The notes under the pieces: generated by a model | The model's database searches: none | What the model saw: the letters and a program-made list of their open reading frames with translations, nothing else | Told to the model about the DNA's origin: nothing | Translations under genes and position numbers: made by a program | Source: Cyanosarcina radialis HA8281-LM2 | Lineage (GTDB): Bacteria > Cyanobacteriota > Cyanobacteriia > Cyanobacteriales > CCAP-1448 | DNA: 64,000 bases | Assembly: GCA_019359615.1 (NCBI GenBank) | Contig: JAHHHA010000030.1 | Span: forward strand, 1-64,000 | Direction of reading: 5' to 3' | Shown here: positions 37,769 through 48,898 of the stretch, piece after piece | How the letters are laid out: each line of letters starts with the position of its first letter | How positions within the stretch are numbered: position 1 is the first letter of the stretch

Positions 37769-39934
37769 ATGAGTCTGTGTATCAATCCAAACTGTAAATC
37801 TCCCAATCCTGACGACACATTATTTTGCTATAAATGTGGTTCTGAATTACTCCTAGCAGGACGATATAAAGTTGTTAAACTATTGAGCGACAAGGGCGGC
37901 TTTGCTAATACTTATGAAGTGATGCACCAAGGCGTTCCTAAAGTGATGAAGATGCTCAAGCAGCAGAGTCAAAAAGCTATGGAGCTATTTGAACGAGAGT
38001 TTGAGGTGTTAAAGCAGTCAAATCATCCCGGAATTCCTAAAGCCGAAGATTACTTTAATTTCGTTCCCAAGCACAGTCAGACCCAGACACCATTGTATTG
38101 TTTGGTGATGGAAAAGATTTTCGGCACCGACTTGGAAGAGTATATCAAGCAAACAGGCAGGCCGATCGACCAAAGATGCGCTTTAGAATGGTTATTTCAG
38201 CTAGCTCATATCCTCGAAGAAATTCATCACAAACAACTCCTGCATCGAGATATCAAACCATCAAACATTATTTTGCAACCAGACGGACAACTGGTATTAA
38301 TTGACTTTGGAGCCGTCAAACAAATTGCTAGCATTCAAGCCGGAGGACAGAATACTTGGATCTTCACCCCTGGTTATGCCGCCCCCGAGCAAGAATATGG
38401 CAGCCCAGTGGTGCAGTCTGATTTCTTTGCTCTAGGGCGCACGTTTACCTATTTACTAACGGGTAAAGAACCAAAAACGTTGGTCAATCCTAATACTAAC
38501 GAGGTCAATTGGCATCCTCATATTTCTAACGTTTCACCCATGTTAGTAGAATTTATCGATCGACTGATGGAGCATCCAGTAGAGAAACGCCCCCCCAACG
38601 CTCAGGCGATTTTAAGTCAACTGACAACTATTCAAAATACGCTCTATCCCCCCGTTCCGATTAGCGATCCGACCGCTAGCAAGTCTGCAAATCCACCTCC
38701 TTCTGGATCGAGAAACTCGTGGAAATTCATCATTCCCTTGGCACTACTCCTGCTGGGAGGGGCAGTTTGGGGCATCATGTGGTTCAGAAATCCAGCTTCG
38801 CAGTCGGCTAATAATTCTGGAACTCAGGGGGCTAATCTACCGCCGACCAATTCCGAATCTAAATGCAGCACCAGTAACTTAGTCAAGAAGTCAGGGAATC
38901 TATATGGCGTAATTGAAATCGGTAGTAAAGGAATTAAATCAGAAGTCATTCAAGAGTTAGCAACTCCCAACGAAGATGGACTGACATTAATTGCTAGAAA
39001 TGAAGAGATCGAAGATCGCAATACTGCTCCGAGGGAACCGAAAGCTCAAACCGAAACCGTCAGCGCCGTTAAGGATGTTTTCGGTGAAATTCAACAGCGA
39101 TTTCAAATTCCCTGCGAACAAATTGTTATCTACGGTAGCAGCGGTTTGGCCAAGGCTCCCCATAAAGATGCTCTAGCTAAAGATATTCAAGAGCAAACGG
39201 GAAGATCGGTTAACTTTATCTCTGATGAGGAAGAAGCAACCTTAGTTTTTGATGGCATCGTCCCTCAGTGGAGACGAAATGAAGTCGTCACGATCGATAT
39301 TGGTTCGGGTAATATTAAAGGGGCATATGTAGAAGATATTCAAACCGACAAACACGGCACATTTGCTATCGATCTAGGGACGACAGCCTTTACTGAAAAA
39401 ATCAATGCTAAACGAGGAGAAGGCAGTTTCGTCACCGCCGCTGCCAATGCCAAACGCGATCTATTAGTTCCAGAAATTCGCGAGTTTATCCAGCGCAAAC
39501 CAGCATTCCAAACCTTACCGAGAGTGTATTTAGGTGGTGGGATTTCTTGGGCGCTATTCACTCTAGTTCGCCCCTGTCAGGCAGAACAGGCAATTAAGAC
39601 TAAAGAAGAACGAGTCGCTCTTTACGGCCGAATTTATCCAGAGGATATTAACACCTTTTATAACAATGCCACGCGCGATCGCAACGCTCTGTTTCAACCC
39701 GATTTAAGTCAATGTAAAACTCCAGAGCAGCGACAGCAAGCAGAGAAAGATATAAATACGCTCAAAAGCGGAAAGGTTTTTTCTATAGATAATTTGATTG
39801 CCGGGGCTGAAATTCTCAGGGCTTTTTCCGACGAGCTAAATTTCTCTCAAAGAGAGCGAATTTTCTTCTCGCGCTACGCCAAAGATGCCCTACCCATCGG
39901 TTATCTCAAGCAACAACTCAAGAATGCTAATTGA
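37769..39934 (+). CDS. Ser/Thr kinase fused to an exopolyphosphatase-like (Ppx/GppA) domain
   Basis: 721 residues with four parts. Residues 4-23: a zinc ribbon of CX4CX10CX2C. Residues ~31-285: a protein kinase (LLSDKGGFANTYEV, VMKML, HRDIKPSN, LIDFGAVKQI, GYAAPEQ). Residues ~320-342: one membrane helix (FIIPLALLLLGGAVWGIMWF). Residues ~375-715: a Ppx/GppA-type ASKHA domain with VIEIGSKGIKSEV (phosphate 1), SDEEEATLVFDG (catalytic Glu motif), TIDIGSGNIKGAY (phosphate 2) and VYLGGGISWA (adenosine motif). The kinase faces the cytoplasm, so the second domain should face the periplasm. The pairing with ppk1 next door suggests a link to polyphosphate or phosphate state. This is inference. The ATG follows a tandem repeat. 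Confidence 0.78.
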   Translation: MSLCINPNCKSPNPDDTLFCYKCGSELLLAGRYKVVKLLSDKGGFANTYEVMHQGVPKVMKMLKQQSQKAMELFEREFEVLKQSNHPGIPKAEDYFNFVPKHSQTQTPLYCLVMEKIFGTDLEEYIKQTGRPIDQRCALEWLFQLAHILEEIHHKQLLHRDIKPSNIILQPDGQLVLIDFGAVKQIASIQAGGQNTWIFTPGYAAPEQEYGSPVVQSDFFALGRTFTYLLTGKEPKTLVNPNTNEVNWHPHISNVSPMLVEFIDRLMEHPVEKRPPNAQAILSQLTTIQNTLYPPVPISDPTASKSANPPPSGSRNSWKFIIPLALLLLGGAVWGIMWFRNPASQSANNSGTQGANLPPTNSESKCSTSNLVKKSGNLYGVIEIGSKGIKSEVIQELATPNEDGLTLIARNEEIEDRNTAPREPKAQTETVSAVKDVFGEIQQRFQIPCEQIVIYGSSGLAKAPHKDALAKDIQEQTGRSVNFISDEEEATLVFDGIVPQWRRNEVVTIDIGSGNIKGAYVEDIQTDKHGTFAIDLGTTAFTEKINAKRGEGSFVTAAANAKRDLLVPEIREFIQRKPAFQTLPRVYLGGGISWALFTLVRPCQAEQAIKTKEERVALYGRIYPEDINTFYNNATRDRNALFQPDLSQCKTPEQRQQAEKDINTLKSGKVFSIDNLIAGAEILRAFSDELNFSQRERIFFSRYAKDALPIGYLKQQLKNAN

Positions 39935-39956
39935 GCAGGATTAATAATTAATAATA

Positions 39957-39988
39957 AAGAGCGAGCCGTTGGTTAGCTCGCTCTTTTG
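39957..39988 (+). terminator. Strong hairpin terminator
   Basis: AAAGAGCGAGC and GCTCGCTCTTTT form an eleven-base stem around GGTT-type loop bases with a T tail, 23 bases after the kinase-Ppx stop. Confidence 0.75.
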
Positions 39989-40100
39989 GGGAAGGATTTT
40001 TAGGAAAAACTTTTTGGGTATATCTTCTGGGGGTTCGGTTAACACCATAGATATCGAACTTTTGACCATAGTTTTGCTTTCCTAGCAGATGGGTTGAGGT

Positions 40101-40295
40101 TTATGCAGCTTTTTCCAGCCAGTCGTAAATTCGCTCTAGCTGTTCTAGCGTTACCAAACCATACTTCCACAAAATCATGGGCAAAGGACCGGGATCTTGT
40201 TCTACGTGACGCAGCGCCATCGCAATTGAAGATGAAGAGAGCGCCAAATCTTCTTGGAGAAAGCGCAATAACTGAGCAGAACTTGGGTGTAACAT
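40101..40295 (-). CDS. DUF2949 protein
   Basis: 64 residues of the cyanobacterial DUF2949 family: SSAQLLRFLQEDLALSSSSI, LRHVEQDPGPLPMILWKYGL and TLEQLERIYDWLE. Function unknown. AAAGGAGGTGA lies just before the ATG, a near-perfect ribosome site, so it is expected to be well translated. It stands alone and runs toward the terminator of the kinase gene. Confidence 0.85.
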   Translation of the reverse strand: MLHPSSAQLLRFLQEDLALSSSSIAMALRHVEQDPGPLPMILWKYGLVTLEQLERIYDWLEKAA

Positions 40296-40810
40296 AATTT
40301 TTCACCTCCTTTAATTAAATATGCAGTCGATCGTTTCGAGCTTACCGCCCTTGGCGATCGATAGATGGGATTTTATCTTTACTTTTCTTGATTTTCTCGA
40401 TCCGAAAGCCGAATAACAGTGCTTGAAATCACAAGGTAACACAAAGTTACTCAACTAGTAGATCGATCTAATAAAGTAGTTATATTTTCCTATTAGAAAT
40501 ATCCGACGATAGCAGACATACTGCTGTAGTTACTGCCTGAAGGCAGTCTATACTCTAGTAAGCGAAATTAATAGCCACTAAAGGGATTCGAGCAGTCGAA
40601 ATCAAGTTTCTTTTGTCAAACGTCGGTCTGCTAGATAGGTTATCTCATTTTAGTTACATATGATGCAAAATTTAGGAAAATTCTAGGTGTAATTATAAAT
40701 AAATTATTAAATTTTTAACTCTATGGGCGAAAGCCCTCACTTGCCGAAGCATATTCAACGGCAAACTGAGAATTCTTACCTCACCCAGAACGACAAATAT
40801 TTACGTGCGA
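40296..40810. other. 515-bp gap without a recognised gene
   Basis: Low-complexity AT-rich sequence between two minus-strand genes. I see no open frame of note and no strong hairpin. It holds the promoter of the DUF2949 gene, whose exact place I cannot mark. Confidence 0.3.
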
Positions 40811-41356
40811 CTACTCATTCAGGAATTCAATAGTCACGTTATCGCCTGGTTTCAATCCTAGTTCGGCAGCGCGTCCTCCCCGCAGTTCGATTACTCGATC
40901 GATCGCCACATTCGGTCCGTAGGTAGGACAAGGATCGCTCTTACAAGGAGGAACGTTGGGAGAAATCGCTTTTACTTTCCCTCCCTCTAAAAACACTATA
41001 TCTAGAGGGATGAGGGTATTCTTCATCCAAAAGCTGACTGGCTGCGGTGGATCGAAAATAAACATCATGCCGCGATTGTCAGCCAAACTGCGCCGATACA
41101 TTAACCCCATAGCCTGCTGCTCTGGGCTGCTAGCTACTTCTAGCTCGATTAGTTTCCCAGAAACGATCGCTTTGGCTGAAATTGGTAAAGTTTGACCTAA
41201 ATTGCGATCGCTTGGCGATGCTGATGAGGGAGCTACTACCTGTTCTGGTGGTTTAACGGTTCTAGTGTCATTGGAGGCTTGGGCCGATCCACTTGGTGCT
41301 GGGGGATTGCAGCCTAACAAGAAAACACTCAATATTAGCAAACAAAAACGACTCAT
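40811..41356 (-). CDS. DUF192 lipoprotein
   Basis: 181 residues. The lipobox LLGC (LLILSVFLLGC) marks a lipoprotein; the mature part includes DUF192 (EVASSPEQQAMGLMYRRSLA, MMFIFDPPQPVSFWMKNTLI, PLDIVFLEGGKVKAISPN, ELRGGRAAELGLKPGD). DUF192 proteins are small extracytoplasmic beta-barrels whose role is poorly known. The first ATG at 41356 is chosen; the preceding bases are tandem repeat sequence that would give a TTG start. It is separated from the response regulator gene by repeats. Confidence 0.85.
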   Translation of the reverse strand: MSRFCLLILSVFLLGCNPPAPSGSAQASNDTRTVKPPEQVVAPSSASPSDRNLGQTLPISAKAIVSGKLIELEVASSPEQQAMGLMYRRSLADNRGMMFIFDPPQPVSFWMKNTLIPLDIVFLEGGKVKAISPNVPPCKSDPCPTYGPNVAIDRVIELRGGRAAELGLKPGDNVTIEFLNE

Positions 41357-41358
41357 AT

Positions 41359-41393
41359 CAATTCGCAATTCGCAATTCGCAATTCACAATTAC
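41359..41393. repeat. AATTCGC tandem repeat before the DUF192 gene
   Basis: Three to four copies of a seven-base unit (ATTCGCA) end directly at the start codon, taking the place of a ribosome site. Confidence 0.7.
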
Positions 41394-41514
41394 AGGAAAG
41401 CCAGCCATCTTGCCAGTCCCACAATAATTACCCAATTATTTTTTTACTTCGATCGAGGAGATAGGCTTTACTGCTACCTACTCAACACTCAACACTTCAC
41501 ACTCCACACTTTAT

Positions 41515-42210
41515 TTAAGCTTCGCGGAGAACGTAGCCTACACCTCGCACGGTTTGAATTAAGCGTTTCTCCCCTTCATATTCTATTTTGAGGCGTAAAT
41601 AACGGATATAAACTTCAATCACGTTTGACTCTCCCATAAAGTCGTAACCCCAAACATTTTCGAGAATTTTTTCTCGACTCAATGGTTCGCGAGGATGAGA
41701 CATTAAATACCGCAGGAGTTCAAATTCTTTCATTGTCAAATCGATCGTCCGTCCGTTACGCATCGCTTGGCGGGTACTCAAGTCTAAAATCAAGTCGCTA
41801 AATAGTAACTCTTCGGCACTAACTGCTTCTGGCTGCAAATACAGGCGTACCTGTTGTAAAAATGTCTCCGATCGATAAGGCTTGAGGAAATAGTCATCCG
41901 CCCCAGCGTCCAAACAGGCAACTCGATCTTGTACGGTATCGCCAGACACGAGCAAGAGCATTGGTACTCGACTGCCCGAACTTCTAATGCGATCGCACAA
42001 TTGCAATCCCGATTCTCCTGCTAACAATCGATCTACAACCACTAAAGCTGGCTGGAGTTCGCAAGCTTGGCGGAAGCCAATAGCGGTATCAGGGGCAACT
42101 ACAGGGGTATAACCTGCTTCTTTTAAGTCGCAACTTAACTTATTGGCTAAATCTGGATCGGTTTCTACTAACAGTACGCAAGGGCTATGGTCGAGAATAA
42201 TAGGACTCAT
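41515..42210 (-). CDS. OmpR-type response regulator, NblR-like
   Basis: 231 residues: receiver domain with acidic residues near the start (LLVETDPDLA), phosphoacceptor Asp in ALVVVDRLLAGESG, and LKPYRSE (Lys); then a winged-helix DNA-binding domain (DLTMKEFELLRYLMSHPREP, VYIRYLRLKIEYEG, IQTVRGVGYVL). The wording VVVDRLLAGESGLQLCDR and VPMLLLVSGDTVQDR resembles NblR, the regulator of phycobilisome breakdown in stress, but I rely on memory for this. It faces a ~700-bp gap with repeats. Confidence 0.82.
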   Translation of the reverse strand: MSPIILDHSPCVLLVETDPDLANKLSCDLKEAGYTPVVAPDTAIGFRQACELQPALVVVDRLLAGESGLQLCDRIRSSGSRVPMLLLVSGDTVQDRVACLDAGADDYFLKPYRSETFLQQVRLYLQPEAVSAEELLFSDLILDLSTRQAMRNGRTIDLTMKEFELLRYLMSHPREPLSREKILENVWGYDFMGESNVIEVYIRYLRLKIEYEGEKRLIQTVRGVGYVLREA

Positions 42211-42911
42211 AGGATGGATTTACCTCTATGGGGGCGATCGCGCAGCGTCTCCAAAGGAGAATCATTATGCTGACACTCTATATAACTTAGCTATGACTTT
42301 AGTGTACACAGCTAAGTTCCATTTTGAGTACAATTGCTTACACAATTAAGGGAAAAATAGGAAGAATAATGGCTTCCTGGGGAGCCAGTTGTGGCGCTAT
42401 CGACTTCAGCCATCTCCACCAGGGGTTCAAAACCCCTGGCTAATAGCTCAAGTCCATTGAAATGGACTAAAGAACTAATTACCCAGAGATCTTCCAGTCC
42501 TCTTATGAAGGTTAAGAATTAAATTCGGTAATTGTGGGGTGGGACTCTTGTGGGACAGCCCAGAGGGCTATCCCACAAGAATTACCCAATTATTTTTTTA
42601 ACTTCCATTAGAGGACTTTAACTTTGAGACAGGGGTTTTGAACCCCTGTCGGATGAAGTTTTTGACCATTAAGCTGACGCATATGCAAAGGATTGCGCCC
42701 CTAATAATATATGGCCGATCGAGGTTTTTTGACCGCATAGTCCGATCGCAGACTTTAATAACTTTTTTTTCTATCTTTTGATGGAGATTGCTCTCTGTCT
42801 AGGGAAAGAACTTAGAATCTCGCCAAATACAGAATAATGAGTAACAGAAACTAGCCTAGCTTATTGCTAGAGAAATGCGACTATTGGCTAATTCACTCTC
42901 AAGGACGGTTT
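42211..42911. other. 700-bp gap rich in inverted repeats
   Basis: No gene. Hairpins: CCAGGGGTTCAAAACCCCTGG at 42419-42439, CTTGTGGGACAGCCC with GGGCTATCCCACAAG at 42547-42579, and GACAGGGGTTTTGAACCCCTGTC at 42628-42650. ATTACCCAATTATTTTTTT at about 42581 also occurs near 41427, so a ~25-bp fragment is duplicated around the response regulator gene. The promoter for the large kinase is likely in the last 100 bases. Confidence 0.5.
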
Positions 42912-45900
42912 ATGTCAACTGATCCACTCGCCATTGCTTCGGGTACTGCGGACGATACATTAGATGCCAAACAACTCCTTCAAACCCTGACGGCAGTTAA
43001 AAAGGGCGATTTCTCGGTACGGATGCCGATCGATCGCATCGGACTGGCGGGAAAAATCTCGGATACGCTCAACGATATTATCGAGACGAACGAGCGGATG
43101 GCATTGGAACTCGAACGAGTTAGTGCTGTGGTGGGCAAAGAAGGCAGAATCGACGAGCGGGCATCTGTCGGTCAGGCTGAAGGTGCTTGGAAAGCCTCGA
43201 TCGATTCAGTTAATACTCTGATTACCGATTTGGTGCAACCGACGGCGGAAACTGCGCGGGTCATTCGAGCAGTGGCTAATGGCGATTTGTCGCAAGCGAT
43301 CGCGACCGAAATTGATGGTAGACCGCTGCAAGGAGAGTTTTTGCAGATGGCGGCGATCGTCAATACGATGGTCGGTCAGCTTAATTCCTTTGCTTCCGAA
43401 GTTACCAGGGTAGCGCGGGAAGTGGGAACTGAGGGCAAATTAGGCGTGCAGGCCGACGTGAAAGAAGTGGCTGGCACTTGGAAAGATCTGACCGACTCGG
43501 TGAACTCCATGGCGGGCAATCTGACGGGGCAGGTGCGGGATATTGCCGAAGTCACCACGGCGGTAGCCAACGGGGATTTGTCGAAGAAAATTACCGTTGA
43601 TGTCAAGGGCGAGATTCTCGAACTGAAGAATACCATCAATACCATGGTCGATCGACTCAACTCCTTTGCTTCCGAAGTTACCAGGGTAGCGCGGGAAGTG
43701 GGCACTGAGGGCAAATTAGGCGTGCAGGCCGACGTGAAAGGGGTGGCTGGCACTTGGAAAGATCTGACCGACTCGGTGAACTCCATGGCAGGCAATCTGA
43801 CGGCGCAGGTGCGGAATATCGCTGAAGTGACCACGGCAGTAGCGAATGGGGATTTGTCGAAGAAGATTACCGTCGATGTCAAGGGCGAAATTCTGGAACT
43901 GAAAAATACCGTCAACACGATGGTGGATCAACTCAATTCCTTTGCCTCTGAGGTAACGCGGGTGGCGCGGGAAGTCGGCGCGGATGGCAAGTTAGGCGGT
44001 CAAGCAGAAGTTAAGGGCGTAGCCGGAACCTGGAAAGACTTGACGAACAGCGTCAATTTTATGGCGGGCAATCTGACCGCGCAGGTACGGAATATCGCCG
44101 AAGTGACCACCGCTGTAGCCAACGGAGACTTGTCGAAAAAGATCGCCGTCGATGTCAAAGGTGAGATTTTAGAACTGAAGAATACCATCAATACGATGGT
44201 CGATCGACTCAGTTCGTTTGCTTCGGAAGTCACCAGAGTTGCCCGCGAAGTGGGAACTGAAGGCAAACTGGGGGTGCAAGCTGAAGTCCGGGGAGTAGCC
44301 GGGACTTGGAAAGATTTAACCGATAACGTCAATTCGATGGCGGGGAATTTAACCGCTCAAGTGCGGAATATTGCTGAAGTTTCCACCGCGATCGCTAATG
44401 GCGATTTGTCAAAGAAAATTACGGTACAGGTGAAAGGCGAAATTTTAGAGCTAAAAAATACCATCAATATTATGGTGGATCAGCTTAGCTCCTTTGCCTC
44501 TGAGGTGACGCGGGTAGCGCGAGATGTGGGTGCAGAAGGCAAGTTGGGAGTGCAAGCGGATGTTAAAGGCGTGGCTGGAACCTGGAAAGACTTGACCGAT
44601 AGCGTCAACTTCATGGCGGGCAACCTGACGGCGCAGGTGCGGAATATCGCCGAAGTGACGACAGCAGTGGCGAATGGCAATCTCTCGAAGAAAATCACTG
44701 TGGATGTGAAGGGAGAGATTCTGGAACTGAAGAATACGATTAACACCATGGTGGATCAGCTTAACTCCTTTGCTTCCGAGGTGACGCGGGTGGCGCGAGA
44801 AGTGGGTACCGAAGGCAAACTGGGCGTGCAAGCCCAAGTTCAGGGAGGAGCAGGCACTTGGAAAGATTTAACCGATAGCGTGAACTTCATGGCAGGGAGC
44901 TTGACGGCTCAGGTGCGAAATATTGCTGACGTGACCACGGCAGTAGCCAACGGGGATTTGTCGAAGAAGATTACGGTGGATGTCAAGGGTGAGATCCAGG
45001 AACTGAAGAATACGATCAATACGATGGTGGATCAGCTTAACTCCTTTGCCTCGGAGGTAACGCGGGTGGCGCGAGAAGTTGGTACCGAAGGCAAACTGGG
45101 AGTACAAGCTTACGTCAGTGGCGTTGGCGGAACCTGGAAAGACCTGACCGACAACGTAAATTCCATGGCGGACAATCTAACGGCACAGGTGCGGGGAATT
45201 GCCGAAGTCACCAAAGCAGTTGCTACTGGCGATTTGTCGAAGAAGATTACCGTCGATGTGAAGGGCGAAATTCTCGATCTAAAAAACACCATTAACACGA
45301 TGGTCGATCGGCTTAGCTCCTTTGCTTCTGAGGTGACGCGGGTAGCGCGAGAAGTCGGCACTGAAGGGAAACTGGGAGGACAGGCCCAAGTGGTGGGGGT
45401 AGCAGGAACCTGGAAGGACTTGACCGATAGCGTCAATTCGATGGCGGGGAACCTAACAGTCCAGGTGCGGGGCATTGCTAAAGTCGTGACTGCCGTTGCC
45501 AATGGCGATTTGAAACGCAAACTGACGTTGGAAGCCAAGGGTGAAATTGAAACCCTGGCAGACACGATTAACTCAACGATCGACACGCTAGCTACCTTTG
45601 CCGATCAGGTGAGTACCGTGGCGCGGGAAGTGGGCATCGAAGGGAAACTGGGCGGACAAGCGAAGGTGCCGGGGGCGGCGGGAACCTGGAGAGATTTGAC
45701 CGATAACGTCAACGAACTGGCAGCTACCCTCACCACCCAACTGCGGGCGATCGCAGAAGTGGCGATCGCAGTCACCAAGGGCGATCTGACCAGATCGATC
45801 GCTGTAGAAGCCGAGGGCGAAGTGGCCATCTTGAAAGACAACATCAACCAGATGATTGCCAACCTGCGGGAAACCACCCAGAAAAACACCGAGCAAGACT

Positions 45901-48809
45901 GGCTCAAGACCAACCTGGCGAAATTTACTCGGATGTTGCAGGGACAGCGGGCGCTGGAAACCGTCTCTAAATTAATCCTCTCGGAACTCGCGCCACTGGT
46001 GTTTGCCCAGCATGGAGCCTTTTACCTGATCGAGGGTACAGACACGCCTAACCCCTACCTGAAGCTGCTCAGTACCTATGCCTACCGAGAGCGGAAACAC
46101 CTAGCCAACCGCTTCTATTTGGGTGAAGGATTGGTCGGCCAGTGCGCCTTGGAAAAAGAGCGGATTCTGCTGTCGGAAGTTCCGCCCGACTACATCAAGA
46201 TTAGTTCGGGCTTGGGCGAAGCCTCACCGCTGAATGTGGTCGTACTGCCAGTGCTGTTTGAAGGACAGGTAACGGCAGCGATCGAACTGGCATCCTTCCA
46301 GCGGTTTAACGATATTCACCTGATGTTTTTAGATCAATTAACCGAAAGTATCGCGATCGTCCTCAATACTATCGCTGCTAGCACGCGGACGGAAGAGTTG
46401 CTGGCGCAATCCCAATCGCTAGCAGAAGAATTGCAAAGCCAGCAAACGGAACTGACAGAAACCAACAAACGCCTAGAGCAACAAGCCCAATCGCTCAAAG
46501 CTTCGGAAGAACTGCTGAAAAACCAGCAGGAACAGTTGCAACGCACCAACGCCGAACTACAAGAAAAAGCCGAATTACTCGCCTTGCAAAATCAGGAAGT
46601 CGAACAGAAAAATCACGAGATCGAGCAAGCGCGGCGATCGGTGGAAGATAAAGCGGCCCAACTGGCCCTAACTTCCCGGTATAAATCGCAATTTTTGGCG
46701 AATATGTCCCACGAGTTGCGGACTCCCCTCAACAGCCTGCTGATTCTCGCCCGGATGCTCACCGACAATCCGGCGGGAAATTTAACGCCTCAACAAATTG
46801 AATACTGCCGCACGATTCATACGGCGGGTACGGATTTGCTGGGACTGATTAACGATATTTTAGACTTAGCCAAAATTGAATCTGGCACCCTCTCGGTTGA
46901 GGTCGAGCAGGTACTATTTACCGAATTGCGGGACCAACTCGATCGCACCTTCCGACAAATTGCCCAAGATAAGGGGCTGCGGTTTAGAATTACGCTCGAT
47001 CGACAGTTGCCCCGCGCGATGGTGACGGATGGCAAGCGTTTGCAACAAATCCTCAAAAATCTGCTCTCTAATGCCTTCAAATTTACCGAACAAGGGCAGG
47101 TAAGCCTCGAAATCGCTGCCCTGATTTGGCAAGGCAACCCTGGCGAAAATTGGCTCGGTCGCGACGGGATGCTGATTAGCTTTGCCGTCACCGATACTGG
47201 CATCGGCATTACCCCAGAGAAGCAGCAGATCGTGTTTGAAGCCTTCCAACAAGCAGACGGCACCACCAGTCGTCGATATGGCGGCACGGGCTTAGGCTTA
47301 TCCATCAGTCGAGAAATCGCCCATCTCTTAGGCGGTGAAATTCGCTTGGTCAGTCAGGTGGGAGCAGGCAGCACGTTTACGCTCTATTTGCCGCTCACTT
47401 ATCAGCCACCCGTAAGTGAAGACGATCGGCCCAACAGTCATCCAGCCGATAACGCTCCGATGCCTGAAATGCCCTCACTTCAGTCATGGCTCCGATCGAC
47501 CGATAGCGATCCACCTGAGTTGTCTGAGGCTTTGCGGCTCCGTTCGTCCACCTTACTAGAGGCGGAAGAAATCGAAGACGATCGAGCGGCAATTCAACCA
47601 GGCGATCGAGTGATGTTGATTATTGAAGACGATCGCCACTTCGCCCGCATCCTACTAGATTTGGTCCGCCAGCGAAACTTCAAAGGTCTGGTGGCTCAAC
47701 AAGGCGATCTGGGCTTGACTTTGGCTCAAGAATTTCAACCGACGGCAATTTTGCTCGATATTCGCCTGCCCGTGCTGAACGGCTGGCAGGTACTCGATCG
47801 ACTCAAACACGATGCCAGAACCAGGCATATTCCCGTCCATATCTTCACCGTGGAGTCAGGCCGACAGCGGAGTTTCCAAACCGGGGCGTTCTCCTATCAG
47901 CAAAAACCGATTAGTAACGAAGCCTTGGAAACAGATCTCAACGAGTTGGAAGGCTTTATCGATCGCCCCCTCAAACAGCTTCTGCTCGTCACCGCCAGCG
48001 AAGCCAAAAGCAGTAGCCTTCTAGAGTTGCTCGATGGCGATGATGTTGGCTGTACGAGGGTTAACACTGGGGCAGATGCTTTGCAAGCTTTGCAAGAGAA
48101 TCGCTTTGACTGCGTAATTATGGATATGCGTCTCCCCGACCTGACAGGATTGGAACTGATCCAGCAAATTCGCCAACAAATAGAATCGCGCCGCTTGCCG
48201 ATTATTATCGATGGCGATTCGGATTTGACACCAGATGAAAGACGACAGATCCATCAATTTTCGGAAACATTACTGTTCAAGGATGTATCCTCGATCGAAC
48301 GGTTGTTGGATGAAACTACTCTTTATTTGCATCGGGCCGAAGCGCGGTTGCCCGCCCGCCAGCAGCAGATTTTAGAGCGATTGCGGAAATCCGATCCCGT
48401 GCTAGCCCACAAGCGGGTGTTAATCGTTGACGATGACATTCGCAATATCTTCGCTCTCACCAGTTTGCTGGAACAGCACCAGATGCAGGTCATCTATGCC
48501 GAAAACGGCAGAGATGCGATTACCATGTTGCACGAGCATCCAGATACAAATATCGTCTTGATGGACGTAATGATGCCCGAAATGGACGGCTACGAAACCA
48601 TCCGCGCCATTCGCCAACATCCGCAGTGGCAATCTTTGCCGATTATCGCCCTCACCGCCAAAGCCATGAAAGGCGATCGCGAAAAATGTCTGGCAGCAGG
48701 AGCCTCCGACTACATTTCTAAGCCCGTCGATATCGAACAGTTGCTCTCTCTGCTGCGGGTTTGGCTTTATCCCAGTCCCCAAGCTCTCATTTCGGGAGGT
48801 GAAAGTTAA
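42912..48809 (+). CDS. Poly-HAMP hybrid histidine kinase
   Basis: 1965 residues with no membrane segment. Residues ~20-1000 are stacked HAMP units: a first divergent pair and nine copies of a 92-residue repeat, each with [31 protein letters not shown] and [15 protein letters not shown]. Then a GAF domain (~1013-1155), a coiled coil, HisKA ([14 protein letters not shown]), HATPase ([27 protein letters not shown]) and three receiver domains. The second receiver lacks the acidic start pair. This resembles fungal Nik1-type osmotic kinases. The ATG at 42912 has AGGA upstream. A two-component cytoplasmic sensor, probably of a physical or redox cue; signal unknown. Confidence 0.88.
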   Translation: MSTDPLAIASGTADDTLDAKQLLQTLTAVKKGDFSVRMPIDRIGLAGKISDTLNDIIETNERMALELERVSAVVGKEGRIDERASVGQAEGAWKASIDSVNTLITDLVQPTAETARVIRAVANGDLSQAIATEIDGRPLQGEFLQMAAIVNTMVGQLNSFASEVTRVAREVGTEGKLGVQADVKEVAGTWKDLTDSVNSMAGNLTGQVRDIAEVTTAVANGDLSKKITVDVKGEILELKNTINTMVDRLNSFASEVTRVAREVGTEGKLGVQADVKGVAGTWKDLTDSVNSMAGNLTAQVRNIAEVTTAVANGDLSKKITVDVKGEILELKNTVNTMVDQLNSFASEVTRVAREVGADGKLGGQAEVKGVAGTWKDLTNSVNFMAGNLTAQVRNIAEVTTAVANGDLSKKIAVDVKGEILELKNTINTMVDRLSSFASEVTRVAREVGTEGKLGVQAEVRGVAGTWKDLTDNVNSMAGNLTAQVRNIAEVSTAIANGDLSKKITVQVKGEILELKNTINIMVDQLSSFASEVTRVARDVGAEGKLGVQADVKGVAGTWKDLTDSVNFMAGNLTAQVRNIAEVTTAVANGNLSKKITVDVKGEILELKNTINTMVDQLNSFASEVTRVAREVGTEGKLGVQAQVQGGAGTWKDLTDSVNFMAGSLTAQVRNIADVTTAVANGDLSKKITVDVKGEIQELKNTINTMVDQLNSFASEVTRVAREVGTEGKLGVQAYVSGVGGTWKDLTDNVNSMADNLTAQVRGIAEVTKAVATGDLSKKITVDVKGEILDLKNTINTMVDRLSSFASEVTRVAREVGTEGKLGGQAQVVGVAGTWKDLTDSVNSMAGNLTVQVRGIAKVVTAVANGDLKRKLTLEAKGEIETLADTINSTIDTLATFADQVSTVAREVGIEGKLGGQAKVPGAAGTWRDLTDNVNELAATLTTQLRAIAEVAIAVTKGDLTRSIAVEAEGEVAILKDNINQMIANLRETTQKNTEQDWLKTNLAKFTRMLQGQRALETVSKLILSELAPLVFAQHGAFYLIEGTDTPNPYLKLLSTYAYRERKHLANRFYLGEGLVGQCALEKERILLSEVPPDYIKISSGLGEASPLNVVVLPVLFEGQVTAAIELASFQRFNDIHLMFLDQLTESIAIVLNTIAASTRTEELLAQSQSLAEELQSQQTELTETNKRLEQQAQSLKASEELLKNQQEQLQRTNAELQEKAELLALQNQEVEQKNHEIEQARRSVEDKAAQLALTSRYKSQFLANMSHELRTPLNSLLILARMLTDNPAGNLTPQQIEYCRTIHTAGTDLLGLINDILDLAKIESGTLSVEVEQVLFTELRDQLDRTFRQIAQDKGLRFRITLDRQLPRAMVTDGKRLQQILKNLLSNAFKFTEQGQVSLEIAALIWQGNPGENWLGRDGMLISFAVTDTGIGITPEKQQIVFEAFQQADGTTSRRYGGTGLGLSISREIAHLLGGEIRLVSQVGAGSTFTLYLPLTYQPPVSEDDRPNSHPADNAPMPEMPSLQSWLRSTDSDPPELSEALRLRSSTLLEAEEIEDDRAAIQPGDRVMLIIEDDRHFARILLDLVRQRNFKGLVAQQGDLGLTLAQEFQPTAILLDIRLPVLNGWQVLDRLKHDARTRHIPVHIFTVESGRQRSFQTGAFSYQQKPISNEALETDLNELEGFIDRPLKQLLLVTASEAKSSSLLELLDGDDVGCTRVNTGADALQALQENRFDCVIMDMRLPDLTGLELIQQIRQQIESRRLPIIIDGDSDLTPDERRQIHQFSETLLFKDVSSIERLLDETTLYLHRAEARLPARQQQILERLRKSDPVLAHKRVLIVDDDIRNIFALTSLLEQHQMQVIYAENGRDAITMLHEHPDTNIVLMDVMMPEMDGYETIRAIRQHPQWQSLPIIALTAKAMKGDREKCLAAGASDYISKPVDIEQLLSLLRVWLYPSPQALISGGES
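43370..45860 (+). repeat. 276-bp coding repeat array (HAMP units)
   Basis: The DNA of the HAMP stack repeats every 276 bp, in nine recognisable copies, with near-identical blocks such as CTCCTTTGCTTCCGA. The copies are more alike in the middle than at the ends. This can cause recombination and copy number changes in the gene. Confidence 0.85.
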
Positions 48810-48859
48810 CTTGCGAGGGCGAGAGGGCGAGAGAGGGAGCAATTCTAAATTCTTGAACT

Positions 48860-48894
48860 CAACACTCAACACTCAACACTCAACACTTAACACT
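48860..48894 (+). repeat. Heptamer tandem repeat (CAACACT)n
   Basis: Four perfect CAACACT units and one TAACACT end five bases before the start codon of the second hybrid kinase. Confidence 0.85.
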
Positions 48895-48898
48895 TCCT

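Noticed and set aside
43376-45913. Long minus-strand open frames opposite the HAMP array
   Set aside because: They repeat with the 276-bp period and are antisense shadows of the kinase gene.
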